Positions 51,830 to 58,338 of a stretch of 58,338 nt of DNA are shown here, piece after piece (the stretch's first letter is position 1; every line of letters begins with the position of its first letter). The notes beneath the pieces are model-generated. The model made no database searches. It saw nothing but the letters and a program-made list of their open reading frames with translations, and was not told where the DNA came from. The position numbers and the translations under genes are program-made. This stretch comes from an uncultured bacterium (GTDB taxonomy: Bacteria; Bacillota; Clostridia; Oscillospirales; CAG-272), in assembly GCA_949293405.1 (NCBI GenBank), contig CASFDI010000029.1:1-58338 (forward strand), given 5' to 3'.

Positions 51830-52564
51830 TCAGTCCGACAGCAAGTCGTGCATATCATAGAGTCCCGGCCCCCGTCCGGCAAGGAAAGAAGCGGCTGACA
51901 ACGCCCCTTCGGCAAACAGCGCACGGCTGTGCGCCTCGTGCCGCAGTACAAAGGTCTGGCTATCGGTTCCGATAAGCACTTCGTGCGTACCGACCGTATT
52001 GCCAAGACGAACTGCATGAATGCCGATTTCGTTTTTCTCCCGTTTGTGTTGGCCGCCGCGGCCGAAAACAAATACGGCGTCCTTCCGTTCCTTCCGGATC
52101 TCGTCGGCAATCATCAGAGCGGTTCCGCTGGGTGCGTCCAGTTTGCGGTTATGATGTGTTTCCACAATCTCGATATCCGCATCAGGAAAAAGATGCGCTG
52201 CCTGACGGGCCATCTGAACCAGCACCGCTACCCCGACCGACATATTTGCGGAACGGAAAATCGGAATCTGCTGCGCCGCCTGACGGATCAGTTCCGACTC
52301 TTCGGGACTATGCCCGGTTGTTGCAAGAACAACCGGCAACTTCCGCTCGCAGGCATAACGAAGCAATTCCGCCGTTGCACTGTGATGCGAGAAATCGATG
52401 AGCCCATCCGCCTCTCCCGTAAAATCGGCAAGAGAACGATACACCTCTCCCTCCCCGTCGCGGTCTATCGCTGCTGCCAGCGTGTGCCCGCCCGCACCTT
52501 CGCGCAGCAGGCGATAAACTTCACTTCCGGTGCGCCCCAGCGCACCGTTGATGATCAACTTCAT
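51830..52564 (-). CDS. dapB: 4-Hydroxy-tetrahydrodipicolinate reductase
   Basis: NAD(P)H-dependent second step of the diaminopimelate branch. 244 residues with nucleotide-binding INGALGRTGSEVYRLL, IDFSHHSATAELLRYA, VLATTGHSPEE and the catalytic VETHHNRKLDAPSGTA. Lies between dapA (20 bases) and dapF (9 bases). Confidence 0.95.
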   Translation of the reverse strand: MKLIINGALGRTGSEVYRLLREGAGGHTLAAAIDRDGEGEVYRSLADFTGEADGLIDFSHHSATAELLRYACERKLPVVLATTGHSPEESELIRQAAQQIPIFRSANMSVGVAVLVQMARQAAHLFPDADIEIVETHHNRKLDAPSGTALMIADEIRKERKDAVFVFGRGGQHKREKNEIGIHAVRLGNTVGTHEVLIGTDSQTFVLRHEAHSRALFAEGALSAASFLAGRGPGLYDMHDLLSD

Positions 52565-52584
52565 GTTTTTTCCTCTCTCCCTGT

Positions 52585-53475
52585 TTATGAAAGCAATCCC
52601 TCAGCCGCCATCAAAGCTCGCAGGCGTTCCCAGTGCGCCGGCTCCATCGGTGTCAGGGGCAGCCGCAGATAATTCTCACAGTATCCCATTGCGGCCATGG
52701 CTGCCTTGACCGGAATCGGGTTGACCTCGCAGAACAGAGCATCGATCAGCGCATGATAGTGACACTGCAGCGCCGCACTGCCCTTGATGTCACCGCGGAA
52801 AAACCGCTTGCAGATTTCCCCGGTCTGCCTCGGCAACAGGTTGGAGAGCACGGAAATAACCCCTTTACCTCCCAGCGCAAGCAGCGGAACAATCTGATCA
52901 TCGTTTCCGGAATACAGGTCGAGCCGGTCGCCCACGCGCGCCATGGTTTCAACGATCTTGGAAATATTGCCGTTGGCTTCCTTGATGCCCGCGATATTGG
53001 GGTGATCCGCAAGCACCTCGTAAGTGGTCGGTTCGATGTTGACCCCGGTACGCGACGGGACATTATAAAGGAGGACGGGGCTTGTGGAAGCATCCGCAAT
53101 CTGTGTGAACATGCGGATCAGACCGTTCTGGGTTGCCTTGTTGTAATACGGCGTCACGACAAGAACCGCATCAGCTCCCGCCTCACAGGCGCACCGGGTC
53201 AGATCCAGTGCATAGCCTGTATCATTGGACCCGGTGCCCGCAATGACCGGAACACGGCCGGCAACACGGCGGACAGCGTAAGCGATGGCATCCCGATGCT
53301 CGTCGTCGGTAAAAGTAGACGCCTCTCCGGTCGTCCCACATACAACCAGTGCGTCCACGCCCTCACTGATCTGCCAGTCAATCAGTCTGCCAAACGCCTC
53401 ATAATCAATTCCATCGGCGGTGAGCGGCGTAATCAGCGCAGTTGCAACGCCTTCAAACACTGTTTTTTTCATCAT
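52585..53475 (-). CDS. dapA: 4-Hydroxy-tetrahydrodipicolinate synthase
   Basis: Condenses pyruvate and aspartate semialdehyde, the entry to the diaminopimelate/lysine branch. The 296-residue barrel has VCGTTGEASTFTDDEH, GTGSNDT, LLYNVPSRTGVNIEP with the catalytic Tyr, and GIKEANGNIS with the Schiff-base Lys. First gene behind the lysine riboswitch; GGAGAA precedes two ATG codons (53475/53472). Confidence 0.96.
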   Translation of the reverse strand: MMKKTVFEGVATALITPLTADGIDYEAFGRLIDWQISEGVDALVVCGTTGEASTFTDDEHRDAIAYAVRRVAGRVPVIAGTGSNDTGYALDLTRCACEAGADAVLVVTPYYNKATQNGLIRMFTQIADASTSPVLLYNVPSRTGVNIEPTTYEVLADHPNIAGIKEANGNISKIVETMARVGDRLDLYSGNDDQIVPLLALGGKGVISVLSNLLPRQTGEICKRFFRGDIKGSAALQCHYHALIDALFCEVNPIPVKAAMAAMGYCENYLRLPLTPMEPAHWERLRALMAAEGLLS

Positions 53476-53502
53476 TTTTCTCCATTCTGGGGTAATTTAC
53501 AC

Positions 53503-53731
53503 AAAAAACCGATACCCGGAACAGGTATCGGCCATACACAACGCCACGGCCCCGACGGGACCGTTCCGATAGCTCTCCGCATACGCGACAGTCGCACAAA
53601 TCTTATTTGTGAAACCAGCAATACCGCTCGCAACACGGAATCGCTTCGGCATCTTCACCTTTCCTGCGGCAAACGACCTGCGATCGTCTGTTCCTGCCGC
53701 ACTACTCATCTCAGATGCGCCTCTACCTTAT
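53503..53731 (-). promoter_or_regulatory. Lysine riboswitch (L box) with terminator
   Basis: The minus-strand leader carries the conserved L-box segments in order: AGGTAGAGGCGC then GATGAGTA (near 53725-53693), GGCAGGAAAGGTGAAG (around 53651-53640), and CGACTGTC with GGAGAGCTATC (around 53596-53567). A terminator follows (CCGATACC with GGTATCGG, then TTTTTT, 53503-53531), just before dapA. Lysine binding is expected to favour termination, so the dapA-dapB-dapF-dapL-lysA operon is turned down when lysine is plentiful. Confidence 0.92.
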
Positions 53732-53736
53732 TCATC

Positions 53737-53765
53737 AGTATAGCACACTGTTCCGTTCTTGTCAA
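53737..53765 (-). promoter_or_regulatory. Promoter of the dap-lysA operon
   Basis: On the minus strand TTGACA (53760-53765), 17-base spacer, TATACT (53737-53742); the transcript starts at about 53730, the beginning of the riboswitch. Confidence 0.9.
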
Positions 53766-53783
53766 GAGCAAGTCATAAATTTT

Positions 53784-53804
53784 GGGGGCGCCCTGGGCGC
53801 CCCC
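53784..53804 (-). terminator. Perfect GC hairpin after the iron operon
   Basis: GGGGGCGCCC and GGGCGCCCCC around a single base, just past the stop of the HMA-domain gene and followed on the minus strand by AAAATTT. Probable terminator, though the tail is weak. Confidence 0.6.
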
Positions 53805-53806
53805 GC

Positions 53807-54070
53807 TTATTTTTTCCTGAAGAGCCGATGAAATATACCGCCCGGCAGATCAGGTCCGCTTTCAAAGGAGAGCACACGGTATCCCATTCCGAGCAGCGCT
53901 GCTTCCAGTTGCGCCCGATCCGGCGCATCGACAGACAGGATCACCGTTTCCCCTTTCCGGTGGGATGATGTGACGCTGTGAACTGCGCACGCTGTGCGTA
54001 TAATCTGATTGACATGTGCCTCACACATACCGCAGCGCATCCCGTCAAGATGCAGCACCGTACGGATCAT
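53807..54070 (-). CDS. Heavy-metal-associated (HMA) domain protein
   Basis: An 87-residue ferredoxin-like-fold protein with the metal-binding motif GMRCGMC at residues about 10-16 of MIRTVLHLDGMRCGMC and the usual HMA end (LEAALLGMGYRVL). Such domains carry copper or zinc. It overlaps the previous gene (ATGA) and is the last gene of the iron operon. A role in handling metal during iron uptake is suggested by position only. Confidence 0.85.
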   Translation of the reverse strand: MIRTVLHLDGMRCGMCEAHVNQIIRTACAVHSVTSSHRKGETVILSVDAPDRAQLEAALLGMGYRVLSFESGPDLPGGIFHRLFRKK

Positions 54071-54228
54071 TGCTGCCGCTCCCGGTGACAGGCGCATCCA
54101 CCGCAGCCGCCGCATGCACCGCAATCTCCCTGACAGCCTCCCTTGCGGCGGCGACGGACTACAGAGACGACCGCGAAAACCACAGCGGCTGTCAATACAC
54201 ATAAAATGATCACCGACGGAATATTCAT
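54067..54228 (-). CDS. FeoB-associated Cys-rich membrane peptide
   Basis: A 53-residue peptide: one membrane helix (MNIPSVIILCVLTAAVVFAV), a basic stop (RRRRK) and a Cys-rich tail CQGDCGACGGCGGCAC with seven Cys. This layout is that of the small FeoB-associated Cys-rich membrane proteins. It overlaps feoB and the HMA gene through ATGA junctions, with GGAGGTG as ribosome site, so all three are translationally coupled. Confidence 0.9.
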   Translation of the reverse strand: MNIPSVIILCVLTAAVVFAVVSVVRRRRKGGCQGDCGACGGCGGCACHRERQQ

Positions 54229-56618
54229 TCACACACCTCCGCTCTCTTTGTGCGAGCACGCGCGGGCCGCACCAGCAAAAAGATCAGTACCGCCGCAGCG
54301 AGAAATGCCGCAACCGCCCCGGGAACATTCCCCCGGCCGGAAAACAGCATGCCCAATTGATAGACAATCAACGAGATCACATACGCAAAAACGCACTGAT
54401 ACCCGATGGCAAACCAGGTCCATTTTGCAGAATTCATTTCCCTCCGGATGGCGCCGATCGCCGCAAAACAGGGGGCGCACAGCAGATTGAAGATCAGGAA
54501 CGAGTAGGCGGCGATACGTGTCATGCTCTCAAAATCCAGAACACCGAAGACACCGACCACCTCTTCCTTGGCAACCAGTCCCATCACCGTGGCGACTGTT
54601 GCCTTGACCGTGCCGAAGCCAAGAGGGACAAACAGGACACTGATGACCCCTCCGACCATTCCGAGCAGACTGTTTTCCAGGTCCATTCCGGAATCAAACA
54701 GGAATTTGCCGTCCACGACCCCGAAGCTGGAAGTTACCCAGATAAAGACCGATGCAAGCAGGATGATGGTTCCCGCTTTTCGGATAAAGGAACTGCCGCG
54801 TTCCCACATGCTGCGCACAAGATTTCCGACGGTAGGCAGATGATAAGCGGGCAATTCCATGACAAAAGGAGCAGGATCCCCCGAGAACAATCTGGTCTTT
54901 TTCAGAATGATACCGGAAATCACAATTGCGGCCACCCCCAGAAAATAGGCGCTGGGCGCAACCCACCAGGTGCCGCCGAACAGAGCGGTTGCGATCAGGG
55001 TAACAATCGGCAGTTTGGCGCCGCAAGCAATGAATGTCGTAGTCATGATGGTCATTTTCCGGTCACGGTCGTTTTCAATGGTACGCGAGGCCATAATACC
55101 GGGGACTCCGCATCCGGTGCCGATCAGCATGGGAATGAAGGATTTTCCAGACAGGCCGAACCGACGGAAAATGCGGTCCATGACAAAGGCAATACGCGCC
55201 ATATAGCCGCATGCTTCCAGAAAAGCCAGCAACAGAAACAGCACCAGCATCTGGGGCACAAACCCGAGCACGGCACCAACGCCCCCTACGATGCCGTCCA
55301 GAATCAGGCTTTCCAGCCACCCGGCGCAATGGACGAAGGTCAGAAAGCGGCCGATCAGCACCGGAATGCCGGGAACCCACACACCGAAGTCTGCGGTATC
55401 CGGAGCGCCTTCCAGTACAGGATCCACCGTTGCCGAAAGATCGTAACCCGCTTCGGCAAGCGCTTCTCCGTAAGTGCCGTATACTTCCGCAAATGCGCCG
55501 AAATCCCGGCTCTCAACAGCATCCAACAGTTGAGAGGCGCCCGGTATTCCGCTTTCTGCAGCATCATAAACCGTCTGATAAAGCGCATCGCTCCAGAGCG
55601 ACTGTTCGGCATATGCGTCTGTTGCTTCCTCGTACGCCGTACTTCCGATTCCGAACAGATGCCAGCCATCTCCGAAAAGGCCGTCGTTGGTCCAGTCAGT
55701 CACGAAAGTTCCCACGGTGGATACCGCTATGTAATAAACCAGGAACATGATGGCGGCAAAAATAGGCAACGCCGCAATGCGGTTTGTCACCACACGGTCG
55801 ATCCGGTCCGAAACAGTCATCCTGCTCGTCTGTTTTTTATGATAGCATCCCTTCAGTACATCCGCAATGTACAGATACCGCTCATTGGTGATAATGCTTT
55901 CGGCGTCATCGTCCATTTCACGCTCTGCAGCGGCTATATCCGCTTCAATGTGTTGTTCTGTCTCGGGCGTCAGGTTCAGTTGTTTGCGCACCTGCTCATC
56001 CCGCTCAAACAATTTGACCGCATACCAGCGCTGACGCTGCGGGGGCAGATGGTGTACCGTCACCTCTTCGATATGAGCCAGCGCGTGTTCCACCGGTCCG
56101 CTGAAGGTGTGCATCGGGACCGTCTGCCCGATCTGCGCCGCCTCAACTGCCGCCTCGGCGGCCTCATTTATACCCGTACCGCGCAAAGCAGATATTTCGA
56201 CTACGCGACACCCCAGCCGCTCTGAAAGTTTTGCCGTGTCAAGCCGATCCCCGTTCCTGCGCAGCAGATCCATCATGTTCACAGCGATCACTACTGGGAT
56301 TCCGAGTTCAGTCAGTTGCGTGGTCAGATAGAGGTTGCGTTCCAGATTGGTGCCGTCCACAATATTGAGAATGGCATCCGGTCGCTCTTGTGTCAGATAA
56401 TTGCGCGCAACCACCTCTTCAGGTGTATAGGGAGAAAGAGAATAGATGCCGGGTAAATCGGTAACGGTAATGCCTTCATACCGCTTCAGTTTTCCCTCTT
56501 TCTTCTCGACTGTAACACCTGGCCAGTTTCCGATAAACTGATTGGATCCGGTCAATGCATTGAAAAGCGTGGTTTTCCCCACATTGGGGTTACCGGCAAG
56601 TGCAATTCTGAGATTCAT
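54225..56618 (-). CDS. feoB: Ferrous iron transporter FeoB
   Basis: GTP-dependent Fe2+ uptake protein of 797 residues. The N-terminal G domain has GNPNVGKTT (9-17), DLPGIYSL and NMMD. A helical spacer follows, then the membrane region with gate motifs (PMLIGTGCGVPGIMASRTIEND and a second GATE region in the later half). A long outer loop (about 90 residues, GWHLFGIGSTAYEEATDAYAEQ...) lies between the first two membrane helices. It ends KRAEVCE, overlapping the next gene. Confidence 0.95.
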   Translation of the reverse strand: MNLRIALAGNPNVGKTTLFNALTGSNQFIGNWPGVTVEKKEGKLKRYEGITVTDLPGIYSLSPYTPEEVVARNYLTQERPDAILNIVDGTNLERNLYLTTQLTELGIPVVIAVNMMDLLRRNGDRLDTAKLSERLGCRVVEISALRGTGINEAAEAAVEAAQIGQTVPMHTFSGPVEHALAHIEEVTVHHLPPQRQRWYAVKLFERDEQVRKQLNLTPETEQHIEADIAAAEREMDDDAESIITNERYLYIADVLKGCYHKKQTSRMTVSDRIDRVVTNRIAALPIFAAIMFLVYYIAVSTVGTFVTDWTNDGLFGDGWHLFGIGSTAYEEATDAYAEQSLWSDALYQTVYDAAESGIPGASQLLDAVESRDFGAFAEVYGTYGEALAEAGYDLSATVDPVLEGAPDTADFGVWVPGIPVLIGRFLTFVHCAGWLESLILDGIVGGVGAVLGFVPQMLVLFLLLAFLEACGYMARIAFVMDRIFRRFGLSGKSFIPMLIGTGCGVPGIMASRTIENDRDRKMTIMTTTFIACGAKLPIVTLIATALFGGTWWVAPSAYFLGVAAIVISGIILKKTRLFSGDPAPFVMELPAYHLPTVGNLVRSMWERGSSFIRKAGTIILLASVFIWVTSSFGVVDGKFLFDSGMDLENSLLGMVGGVISVLFVPLGFGTVKATVATVMGLVAKEEVVGVFGVLDFESMTRIAAYSFLIFNLLCAPCFAAIGAIRREMNSAKWTWFAIGYQCVFAYVISLIVYQLGMLFSGRGNVPGAVAAFLAAAVLIFLLVRPARARTKRAEVCE

Positions 56619-56634
56619 CTGTTGTTCCTTTCCG

Positions 56635-56856
56635 TCACTCTGTTTCGATCATACCGGCATCCGCTTTTCGCAGCGACAGTTCATAACCCCGCACCGTCAC
56701 CTCAATCGGATCACCGAGCGGTGCGACCTTCCGCACATAAACTGTGGTCCCGCGCGTGATGCCCATGTCCATAATCCGCCTTTTGACTGCGCCCTCGCCG
56801 TGCAGCTTGACGACCTGCACCGTCTGCCCCACTTTTGCTTCCCTGAGTGTCTTCAT
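56635..56856 (-). CDS. feoA: FeoA-like protein (intact copy)
   Basis: A 73-residue SH3-like protein that assists FeoB: KVGQTVQVVKLHGEGAVKRRIMDMGITRGTTVYVRKVAPLGDPIEVTVRGYELSLRKADA. AGGAGG precedes the ATG at 56856. It lies between a broken feoA copy and feoB, so the operon encoded two FeoA proteins. Confidence 0.93.
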   Translation of the reverse strand: MKTLREAKVGQTVQVVKLHGEGAVKRRIMDMGITRGTTVYVRKVAPLGDPIEVTVRGYELSLRKADAGMIETE

Positions 56857-56898
56857 GCCTGCCTCCTTATTATAATTTGTAATTTATTAAATCAAGCA

Positions 56899-57134
56899 TC
56901 AAATCAGGATACGCTGCGCCATCTCCCGGCTGATGGCAATGCGCGACTCTTTCATACTGACAATCACATTGCCCGCCGTGGCAGATATAACGGTTACCCG
57001 ACCTCCGGATACAAAGCCCAGCGAGGCCAGATGCTTGCGGATTTCCGGACTTCCTCCCACACGCCGGATCGTGTGCTCTTCTCCTACCGGTGCGATTGTA
57101 AGCGACCTACCGGTGCGATTGTAAGCGGCATCAT
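56899..57134 (-). pseudogene. Second FeoA-like gene broken by a 23-base tandem duplication
   Basis: From ATG 57134 (AAGGAGG upstream) the frame reads MMPLTIAPVGRLQSHR and stops. Removing one copy of the duplicated 23 bases gives an intact FeoA-like protein of about 70 residues: MMPLTIAPVGEEHTIRRVGG, then SPEIRKHLASLGFVSGGRVT and onward to the stop at 56899. In the downstream frame no start codon precedes the conserved region. It is the first gene behind the iron operon promoter. Confidence 0.88.
57083..57127. repeat. Two tandem copies of a 22-base sequence (period 23)
   Basis: CCTACCGGTGCGATTGTAAGCG occurs at 57083-57104 and again at 57106-57127, separated by one base. The period of 23 shifts the reading frame of the FeoA-like gene. 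Confidence 0.95.
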
Positions 57135-57149
57135 TTTTCCCTCCTTATA

Positions 57150-57163
57150 TTAGCAATTACTAA
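57150..57163. promoter_or_regulatory. Second, imperfect operator of the iron operon
   Basis: TTAGCAATTACTAA, a one-mismatch version of the core of the palindrome at 57183-57198, located in the leader just before the broken feoA copy. Confidence 0.6.
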
Positions 57164-57182
57164 CACACGCTCTGAAAATCGA

Positions 57183-57198
57183 GTTAGCAATTGCTAAC
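57183..57198. promoter_or_regulatory. Palindromic operator of the iron operon
   Basis: GTTAGCAATTGCTAAC is a perfect 16-base palindrome about 10 bases downstream of the -10 box. The TTAG-N6-CTAA form fits a DtxR/IdeR-like metal repressor. The regulator is not in the window. Confidence 0.7.
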
Positions 57199-57207
57199 TC
57201 CTATACC

Positions 57208-57236
57208 ACTATACGGAAACCGAGCTGTTTTGTCAA
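57208..57236 (-). promoter_or_regulatory. Promoter of the iron-uptake operon
   Basis: On the minus strand TTGACA (57231-57236), 17-base spacer, TATAGT (57208-57213), followed by the two palindromic boxes. Confidence 0.82.
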
Positions 57237-57301
57237 GATGTTTTCAAAATTTTTCTTCAGTTTTTACGCTTCCCTTTCCGGCAAACCGGACAGGAGAATA
57301 C

Positions 57302-57330
57302 TTTACAAGCAGACTGTTTTATGATACAAT
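57302..57330 (+). promoter_or_regulatory. Promoter of the ylmH-like gene
   Basis: TTTACA (57302-57307), 17-base spacer, TACAAT (57325-57330). Confidence 0.72.
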
Positions 57331-57402
57331 TTTCACAACACCGGATTCCATCCGTTGAAAGACCGGAAGAACACCGCTCGGGCACAGAAAGCGAGGACAC
57401 CC

Positions 57403-58185
57403 ATGGCCACCCATACGCCGGATGAAAAATTACTATTAAAGCGCGCCATTGATAAAGCACGGCAGGCAGATCGCAACTGTTATCCAACAGCAACGCGTTT
57501 CATGACGCCGGAGGAAGCGGCAATTGTCGCCGCCGCCCCTGAACTTTACGGATATCCATTCATAACAGACGGCGGCTATCCGGATGCAGAGCGACGCATT
57601 TTTCTGTTTCTGCCCTCCTATATGCCCGTTGATACTCCGCCCGAACAGGTTTTCCCGCAAGAGGATCAGCCGCTTTCTTTTCTCCGTATTGAAAATACGG
57701 CGGGCGCTCCTCTGACCCATCGCGATTACCTGGGTGCCCTGATGGCCCTGGGTATTTCCCGGGATATGACCGGAGACATTCTGATAGAAGACGGAAGTGC
57801 TACCCTGATCTGCCTGCGGGAAATCCTGCCTTTCCTGCTGCAGAATTTTACAAAGGCGGGCGCCTGTACCTTGCGACTCGAGGAAATACAGCGTGCCGGT
57901 TTCGTGCCTCCTCAACCACAGGGCAAAGAGCTGACCGGCACGGTAGCCGCCCTGCGTCTGGATGCGCTGGCTGCACTTGCGTTCCGGCTCTCCCGTGAGG
58001 AGATCAAGCGGTGCATCGCGCACGGCACGCTCTCCTGTAATCACCGGCAGGCAGAAAAAGGAGATGTCCTCCTGCAGCCGGGCGACCTGCTTTCCCTGCG
58101 CGGACACGGACGCGCACGCCTGCTTTCCGTCGGCGGTGAGAGCCGGAAAGGCAGGCTGTTTGTCACCTTTTTCGTTTATTTATAG
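57403..58185 (+). CDS. YlmH-like S4-domain RNA-binding protein
   Basis: YlmH-family proteins bind ribosomes and help rescue stalled translation. The 260 residues have the family N terminus (LLLKRAIDKARQADRNCYPTATRFMTPEEAAIVA), the middle domain (THRDYLGALMALGISRDMTGDILIEDGSATLICL) and a C-terminal S4 domain (LDALAALAFRLSREEIKRCIAHGTLSCNHRQAEKGDVLLQPGDLLSLRGHGRARL). ATG 57403 has GAGGA upstream; the frame is open to a TTG at 57355. In Bacillus it lies in the sepF-ylmH-divIVA cluster; here it stands alone with its own promoter. Confidence 0.9.
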   Translation: MATHTPDEKLLLKRAIDKARQADRNCYPTATRFMTPEEAAIVAAAPELYGYPFITDGGYPDAERRIFLFLPSYMPVDTPPEQVFPQEDQPLSFLRIENTAGAPLTHRDYLGALMALGISRDMTGDILIEDGSATLICLREILPFLLQNFTKAGACTLRLEEIQRAGFVPPQPQGKELTGTVAALRLDALAALAFRLSREEIKRCIAHGTLSCNHRQAEKGDVLLQPGDLLSLRGHGRARLLSVGGESRKGRLFVTFFVYL

Positions 58186-58199
58186 ATATAAAATATTCA

Positions 58200-58338
58200 A
58201 TCGAGTAGGAGGCGGTGATTAGCCGCCGTCCTCTCACACCACCGTGCGTACCGTTCGGTACACGGCGGTTTCAATAGTTGACGTGCAGAGACTGATAGGC
58301 TGTGGCTAAATCATAAAAGCCCCAGTTTATCAGTCTTT
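58200..58338 (-). mobile_element. 3' end of a group II intron (domains V and VI), cut by window edge
   Basis: Read on the minus strand, the end of a domain IV-like stem is followed by CCGCCGTGTACC-GAAC-GGTACGCACGGTGG (about 58239-58268), which has the size, tetraloop and bulge of domain V with a CGC-type triad. A domain VI-like hairpin (GGCGG/CCGCC, 58210-58228) and a terminal AT follow. These points suggest a bacterial class C intron. Its reverse transcriptase would lie to the right, outside the window. The inferred 3' splice site is 58200, 14 bases after the ylmH-like stop. Confidence 0.68.

Noticed and set aside
53497..53709. A 70-codon open frame upstream of dapA on the minus strand
   Set aside because: It lies entirely within the lysine riboswitch and its terminator, so it is structured RNA rather than a protein gene.
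54357..56225. Open frame of 622 codons on the plus strand opposite feoB
   Set aside because: Antisense shadow of feoB; composition is His/Arg/Gln-rich and no motif is seen.
57083..57127. CRISPR-like repeat
   Set aside because: Only two copies separated by one base inside a coding region; it is a tandem duplication. No CRISPR array or cas gene is seen in the window.

Overview
The window is a chromosomal segment of an anaerobic, low-GC-lineage Gram-positive bacterium, probably a clostridium (Oscillospirales/Christensenellales-like, DNA roughly 55% GC). The evidence is the Firmicutes gene orders (topA-trmFO, scpA-scpB, ylxM-ffh-rpsP-khpA, holB-ricT-trmN6-rsmI), the sporulation-associated gene ytfJ/gerW, many ferredoxin-type proteins, a flavodiiron protein, and the meso-diaminopimelate pathway through DapL. 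Promoters are very regular: TTGACA, 17 bases, TATAAT.

Layout. 1-9549 (minus): a genome-maintenance operon read trmH-like, dprA, topA, trmFO, plsX, rnc, smc, with smc cut by the left edge. 9591-10983 (minus): infC-rpmI-rplT behind a strong promoter, an L20-type attenuator and A-tracts; infC appears to start at ATC. 11090-11205 (plus): a compact promoter-hairpin-U-tail unit, probably a small RNA. 11332-22720 (plus): lon, engB, M50 protease, scpA, scpB, ytfI-like, ytfJ, DD-carboxypeptidase, rluB-like, a GNAT-like gene, ylxM, ffh, rpsP, khpA. Then rsmA (minus) and tRNA-Thr(CGT) (plus).

24031-31654 (minus): a serine hydrolase with its own promoter, and a five-gene sugar-acid operon (aldose-dehydrogenase-like, galactonate-dehydrogenase-like, UxaB, UxaA, lactonase-like amidohydrolase). 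This set matches the known steps from L-galactose to 2-keto-3-deoxygluconate and has a LacI-type operator at its promoter. Divergent from it (plus) are azlCD, then a flavodiiron protein and an EFR1-type ferredoxin-flavodoxin. 34882-41359 (minus): a tightly packed six-gene run (DUF362 ferredoxin protein, PHP phosphoesterase, a 55-residue DUF896 protein, a heterodimeric ABC exporter, an aldo/keto reductase). 41435-43917 (minus): a membrane protein and a GH39-like glycosidase broken by a frameshift in a run of A.

44127-48401 (plus): holB, ricT, a small ferredoxin, trmN6, rsmI. 48482-53765 (minus): dapA-dapB-dapF-dapL-lysA under a lysine riboswitch, a complete terminal branch for meso-DAP and lysine. 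53807-57236 (minus): an iron-uptake operon (feoA copy broken by a 23-base tandem duplication, intact feoA, feoB, a Cys-rich membrane peptide, an HMA-domain protein) behind two palindromic operators. 57403-58185 (plus): ylmH-like. At the right edge lies the 3' end of a minus-strand group II intron. The 19030-19185 and 23876-24003 gaps show nothing beyond small hairpins.
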